Positions 58,539 through 64,000 of a stretch of 64,000 nucleotides of DNA are shown here, piece by piece (the first letter of the stretch is position 1; each line of letters opens with the position of its first letter). This DNA comes from Hofstenia miamia (lineage: Eukaryota; Xenacoelomorpha; Acoela; Hofsteniidae). Under the pieces are notes generated by a model that did no database searches, was not told the DNA's origin, and saw only the letters and a program-made list of their open reading frames with translations. Both the position numbers and the translations under genes were made by a program. The stretch is taken from contig CABFPE010000169.1 of assembly GCA_900660155.1 (NCBI GenBank), positions 57,189 to 121,188 of the forward strand. The letters run 5' to 3'.

Positions 58539-61500
58539 TGCTGACAGGATTAAGATACCGATAATTTGAAGAAAATTCGTGTCGAACAAAACTGCAATGT
58601 AAAACAGCAGAATATATGTTTATCTTGAAAACAAAAACCACTCATAAACAAAATATTTCCACTTCTATGTTAAATTGAATATTCAATATTCTTAGTAAAA
58701 TTACCGATTTATCAATGTTGCTCCTTTTAGGAAATCTTACAAAAGAACTTTACAATTTGAGTAATGTATATATCCGTTTATATCACTGAAAATATGAGAA
58801 ATATACGCTTCCGTTTATCATCGTTTCGGACGTGATGAGGTGATTTATTGTGTGATTCTATTCAAAAATGTGTTTATGGTATATTTCTTTTTCTTTTAAT
58901 TCAAGAATTTTATTTTATATGTTTATGAGAACTGACCAGGACTGTTGAAATATTAAAGTGCTTTATGACATTTTTCAAATGAAATACCAGCAGTAAATCG
59001 CTATTAAGTGTGTAAATATGACTATATACAATGAATTTTGCTTGATGATCTTTGTCATTTAATGTTTCGGACCAGAGGTTTTTAGAAACTTAAAAATTAC
59101 ATGTATATCACTTATGCTGCAAGTACAAAATAATTATCGATGATAGTTAAGCTTAAAAAACATAAGTACAATCTCAAAAGCAAAAGATTTGAGATCACAA
59201 AAGAATAGGGCTTAGATTCTGACAGCATCCAGATAGAAAATCTATGGAACTTAATGAATTACATGCACATGGACTTGTATGTTGTGTGCAACCTTCTATA
59301 TTTGATAAAAATTAGAAAATGAAATTTACCAGATGTTAGGAATCATAGAACGTCAAGAATTCTAATAAAATCTTATTAACTACCTGTACTGTACAGGGCA
59401 AACTTTATGGATTTTGTATATTAAATAATGCAAACTTGCATTTGGAAAAGATTATTTTCCATTAAGTTTAGGAAATCTTAAGCGTTAGGGTATTTACAGG
59501 AATCCATGATACCAGCGCAGTGTCAACTTGGTATAATCCATTGGTGTCGAAAAGTTAAATCTCATATATTTTAGAGAAGTGGCGCTAAGCCATAATTTCC
59601 TAAATGATTTAATGACGAATTTTCACACAATAGAATGGTAGGAGGCGCCAATCAATCGCCTTTTACATCCGGAAAATGCCGCGCACTTTTAGAGAAGCAA
59701 ATTACATTAAATTAAAATTAATTAAAATGATTCTTGTCTCTTCATTGGATTTTGACTGTTTAAGCTAAATTGAAATATTGGCAATGAATGATTTTTTGTC
59801 TAATTAAATTTTTTAAAAATTAATGGCATTCAATGGAAGGTTGGAAAAGGACAAATTGAAAGTAGTGTCTGCGGGAAGAAGCTTCTATTTAAATAGTCCC
59901 TATGTCACCTAATATAACAAAAAAAGTCTGCGATTTATTGCATAATTTGTCAGGTTGTTTAAGATTATATTTAAAAAATATTTTTAAATAAATATTTTTT
60001 TTGCTAAAAATCAATCGAATTTAGAAAAAACATTAACAAGATTAAATATATTAAAAATAAATAAATAAATATATATATATATATATATAAAGTATATTTG
60101 TTTTAAAATTTTACTACTACTAAAAGCTGGAATTATATCAATAATTTGCTGCGATAGAAGCTTCTAATTCTTAAAATAAAAAGAGTCTGGAGAAGATATT
60201 TAAGGTATTCTAATTCAACTAATTCAAAATTTAATGCCTTTTACATTGCTCCAAAATATTTGGTGTAACCATAAAAATCTCAAACTTGAAAGACTAGGTT
60301 ATTTGGAATCAAGGTGTACATAATAACAGGTCATGGCAAGCCGATTGTTAACGAATGTTAGAGCTTAGAATACCTATTAACCCTACGACTTTTTAAAATG
60401 GTGTAAATACATAGACACATACATATGTCTGCTTGTGTATGATAAATAAACCAATTGTACATTTTATCAAGATTAAGAAAGGACTATAATTCAAATTGTA
60501 TGTTGTGCCCGTATGTATTTGACTTTTTATACTAGTAAAAGTTTTGGACCACATCGTATATTTTTGTCTTTCTGTACAAACACGTTGTCATTCCGTGAAA
60601 ATCTTTAATAAAATTACTATTTTATAATTTGTATTATATAATTACAATTCAAATTAAATACACATTGATTAAAACCAAGTAAATATCTAATTACAAATAT
60701 ATGAATTCCTGCTTAATCCACACATAATTAGCTTTAAATTCCTTTATGCAGATAAGCTTTTAGTAAAAAACTTTTATCAGTTTAGGTTTGATAGTTAAGT
60801 TTCACATAGTTTCATTATTTTTCTACTTGCAGAACTTTTTAAAATTTTAGTAACAATATTAAATTTTATATCATAGTTGAAGCCCTTAATGTTTATTTAA
60901 CAGAAGAGACAATGACAATGTCCTATCAAAAATGTATTAGTTTCTTAACTATTAAAATGCAAGTAATCTCAAAAGAATGCTGTTCAATATCATTGGCTCA
61001 TTGCTGAATTTGGAACATTGTTTTTATATTTCCATAACAACCGTATTGCAAATAAAACTGTATCATAAACATTACTCAGCCCCGGTTTTCACGGTCTTGA
61101 CTCACATAACAAATACGGTTTAAAGTTTTATAGTTTGGTGAAATTCTTTTCCCAAGTTTTGACATTATACATGGAGCATCTGTCTGTGCAATAAAAACAT
61201 TTATGTGTGTGGAAAGCAATATTAACAAATTGCTGCAAAACACAATTATAAAGGCAAATGGAAATTTTAAGATAAAACTTCAATATTGGGAAAGATAAAA
61301 TTACATTTCTTAGAAAGAAATTCAAGTATAAATTTTTTAAATAACGCTTAATTGATTTTTATTCGAAAGATAAATTTCATATGTTTATTGAGCATGTATA
61401 TATTTTATGAAATTTTCCCCGCTTCCTGTTCATAATGCGCTAATTTATTAAACTCAAACAATTCAGAAAGCACTTTGAGAGCTTTAATCCCAGACCAGAT

Positions 61501-62261
61501 TATACTTTGAATTGATAGCATTCATAACAACAAAGTCGAAAATATTGTAGCACTAATTTTACCGATATTTTATAAGATTCACAAAATGTTTGAAATGTGG
61601 TTAATCTATTCTGAACAAGTTATTAATAGGTTATCATCAGTTGTGTTGATTATTGCAAATAATAAATTTAAAAAATGCGTTAATTTTTACCAATCACAAA
61701 ACTCAAGCCAAATATTCTGCAAATTAATTAGCATATATGTGTTTATTAACGAACTGAATATGAAATATCATTCGCTGCAAAAATACGTTCGTCGACTTTC
61801 TAATGAATTTTTAAACTATTGATAAAACTAATAAATTGTCGCTTTCTAAGCTGAGTGCATATTTTATCAATCTAAGTTGGCCTAATTTCTGCACAATGTC
61901 CGGAAAACATATATGAGATGCTAAATTTGGGTTGTGTATAAACTTTTTAAACTCTTTTTGGCAATAGCGTAGGCTTTGATATTCAGTGTGGATGTAATTC
62001 ACGAATGTGCTCTTTGCATAATCGGCTTGGATTTTTATATTCAAATAATTGGAAATATGTATTAATATGCGGCTTTACAAATTTTTGAATTTTATTAAAA
62101 AAGAGGTATTAAAATATTTTCGAATTTTTTAAATTGTTCGCGCAGTATAGCGCAGCGCCAAAATTATTTAAATTTTTTAGTAATAATACAATTCAAAAAG
62201 GTTTATCATACCTTTGAAAAGGGTCCAAACAATTTTGAAAACATTAGTAAGCACAATATAG

Positions 62262-62263
<2 letters not shown>
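58539..62263. other. No recognised gene
   Basis: AT-rich DNA with a short (AT)n run at 60068-60090. The frames at 61128-61325, 61586-61822 and 61811-62044 show no domain. Confidence 0.45.

Positions 62264-62298
<35 letters not shown>
62264..62298. repeat. (AT)n microsatellite
   Basis: Alternating AT left of the small element at 62313. Confidence 0.95.
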
Positions 62299-62301
<3 letters not shown>

Positions 62302-62312
62302 ATTTATATATA

Positions 62313-62588
62313 TTTACGCTGGGTAGTATGGGATTTGTACTTAGCGTAGAAAAACCCGTACCCAGCGTAAGTGGCATCCAGTTTTAAGTAAAATTAAATT
62401 TTTCAAAAAATGTAGCTAATTTGTGTTTAAAATAGGCCTAGGTATCACCATTATTGAAACTTTCAAAAAAAATTTATATACTAAATTTTCCCATACATTT
62501 TTTCTACCCAGCGTAGGATTGGGTACAGAGCGAAAAAATCTATTTTTTGGGGGTGTACCTAGCGTAATCATAGCGTACTTAGCGTAAA
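62313..62588. mobile_element. MITE with TTTACGCT ends inside an (AT)n tract, ~276 bp
   Basis: The left end TTTACGCTGGGTAGTATGGG and right end (reverse complement) TTTACGCTAAGTACGCTATG share TTTACGCT--GTA. The motif (T)ACGCT-GGTA or its complement occurs about eight times in the element, for example GTACCCAGCGTAAG at 62360 and CTACCCAGCGTAGG at 62504. TA flanks both ends within AT repeats, so a TA duplication fits but cannot be proven. It is non-coding. Confidence 0.75.
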
Positions 62589-62626
62589 TATATATGTATA
62601 TATATATATATGTATGTATATATATT

Positions 62627-62676
<50 letters not shown>
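62589..62676. repeat. (AT)n-rich microsatellite
   Basis: Alternating AT with occasional G, right of the small element. Confidence 0.95.
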
Positions 62677-62677
<1 letters not shown>

Positions 62678-63144
62678 CTGAGTATGCATGAATATAATGT
62701 TGAAGTTTTGTATTGATGTGCTTGAAGTAATTGAAAAGATTAGTTTATTTTCTTAAAAATTCTGATTTTTAAAAAAGACTTACATTCACTCCATACCTAC
62801 AGTTGATGTAATTCTAAGGCTTAGAGAAACGAGAGCATCAAAAATCTCTAACTGTTTATTTATATATGGATAGATCTCCAAAATCCATTAAGGCGTGCAA
62901 TGGCATCTCTCTTTTGTTTTGAGCTATAAGCTCTTAAATTATTTTCAAGCTCTATATTGAGTTTTAAGAAATATCTGGTCAGTTCACCTACAACCTATTT
63001 ACTATTATTATTAGTCACTTTTGTCTTTATGAAGAGCTCCATTTGAGATCCACTTATCAAACACGTAAACCCAGAATTAGGTTCGTAGACAATTTGATTG
63101 AAATATCGAAATTTCATACAGTTGTGTGAATGCATAACACTGTA

Positions 63145-63350
63145 CTCTTAGGTGCCGAATAAACGGGCTCCCACTTGTTAAATTTTCGATTTTTTTCTAA
63201 CCCCCGGACCTTATTAGGACCTCCCCCCGTTTATTATTTCTTCATAAATAAATTTTTCACAAAATTTTGCTATGTCTTAGCTAGCACATACTATTGTTTT
63301 TTGCCGGCTTCAACAATTTTCCAACGCCCCGTTTATTCGGCAACAGAGAG
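63145..63350. mobile_element. MITE with GCCGAATAAACGGG ends and TA flanks, 206 bp
   Basis: Ends CTCTTAGGTGCCGAATAAAC and (reverse complement) CTCTCTGTTGCCGAATAAAC continue as GGGC at left and GGGG at right. TA lies directly outside both (63143-63144 and 63351-63352), as for Tc1/mariner-type elements. A further CCCCCCGTTTATTA copy of the motif is internal at about 63223. The plus-strand frame at 63175-63372 is a chance frame. Confidence 0.85.
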
Positions 63351-63488
63351 TAGTATCTTCCTTCAAAATTAAAGACTATTTTATTTCTAATAAATCATTA
63401 TATCATTTTTCACATGTGTGATAACCTACTAATTTTCGGAATATTTATTAAGTGATATACATAACTTTAGCTTTACAGAACAAGATTG

Positions 63489-63490
<2 letters not shown>

Positions 63491-63532
<42 letters not shown>
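63491..63532. repeat. (AT)n microsatellite
   Basis: Uninterrupted alternating AT. Confidence 0.95.
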
Positions 63533-63535
<3 letters not shown>

Positions 63536-64000
63536 TTTTGAAAGTTTACTTAATGAATACATTCTAAAACGAAAACACATTGAACGTTTCGATTATATTA
63601 TATAAACAACATCAGCAAATAATTTGCGGCAAAAATATTTTACAATATATAAACTACACTAAAACTATAAAATGAAAGCTAAAATAAATACAAATACTTA
63701 GTTGGATTAATCTGTNTATATATATATAGTTAACAAACCATCGTAAAAAAATTTCACAAAAACAACAACATTGATGTAAAAATTTAGTGGCAAGGGTTCT
63801 CTTAGGTAAATTAAATATTAAGCTTTAAACTAAGAATTTTAATGAACAACTTACATTTTTGTGAAATATAGTAAAAAAAGAGCATAACATATAATTGAAT
63901 CAAGTTTGGCGGTTCTTGAAAAAATGAAGTTTTTTCAGTATGCTTTTTTTCAATGTATTCCAACATAAAAAAGAATATATTGTAAGAACTTTACTAAGAA
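63533..64000. other. No recognised gene; single N at 63716
   Basis: AT-rich end of the window. The single N at 63716 is followed by a short AT run; unlike the other single-N sites, no duplicated flank was recognised. Confidence 0.5.

Noticed and set aside
1-64000. Retroviral, LTR or Polinton copies
   Set aside because: No paired LTRs, protease/integrase/capsid frames or Polinton-type genes were recognised; the reverse transcriptase relics all show LINE features.

Overview
The window is AT-rich eukaryotic DNA with spliced coding sequence, long (AT)n microsatellites and dense, mostly decayed transposable elements. The one recognisable host gene is a glycosyltransferase family 29 (sialyltransferase) gene whose motifs resemble animal enzymes more than the plant sialyltransferase-like proteins. 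Together with the LINE types, this suggests an animal, perhaps an aquatic invertebrate, but the sequence does not fix the phylum. Several DNA-transposon termini (CTCCCTCTG mariner ends, GAGCC-iteron hAT ends) look like families best known from plants, so the animal assignment is an inference.

Layout. 1-650: a roughly 320-bp direct repeat split by a single N. 2.8-5.3 kb: a 1.94-kb transposon with long terminal inverted repeats, containing a mariner-type transposase relic and a nested piggyBac-like MITE. 5.7-9.5 kb (minus strand): the GT29 gene, reconstructed as three exons encoding 424 residues, with a 585-bp mariner-type element in intron 1. 10.1-10.6 kb: a LINE 3' end with an (AAT)n tail. 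12.4-14.6 kb: a GC-richer cluster of three fragments of one R2-like LINE (reverse transcriptase, CCHC finger and restriction-like endonuclease) in an unusual order, with two small repetitive DNA elements between them. 17.8-28.9 kb: a region rich in hAT-superfamily elements, many with intact 8-bp target-site duplications, including one MITE inserted in a hAT transposase relic. 29.2-30.2 kb: a 480-bp near-exact duplication around a single N, carrying telomere-like repeats. 32.6-34.5 kb: LINE, piggyBac-like and hAT fragments. 34.85-35.45 kb: a 606-base assembly gap in an (AT)n tract. 38.0-38.5 kb: a complete piggyBac-like MITE with TTAA ends. 39.3-55.5 kb: scattered LINE relics and further hAT MITEs; a LINE endonuclease at 52.2-53.5 kb is interrupted by a 690-bp inverted-repeat element, and a LINE reverse transcriptase relic lies at 54.6-55.5 kb. 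58.1-63.4 kb: three more small inverted-repeat elements.

Apart from the GT29 gene nothing here looks like working host coding sequence. The other long open frames are transposon relics, translated microsatellites or the N gap. The main picture is a transposon graveyard in which hAT-type non-autonomous elements dominate. At least eight different hAT-type terminal sequences can be paired with a partner end and a matching or near-matching 8-bp duplication. No retrovirus, LTR element or Polinton was recognised.
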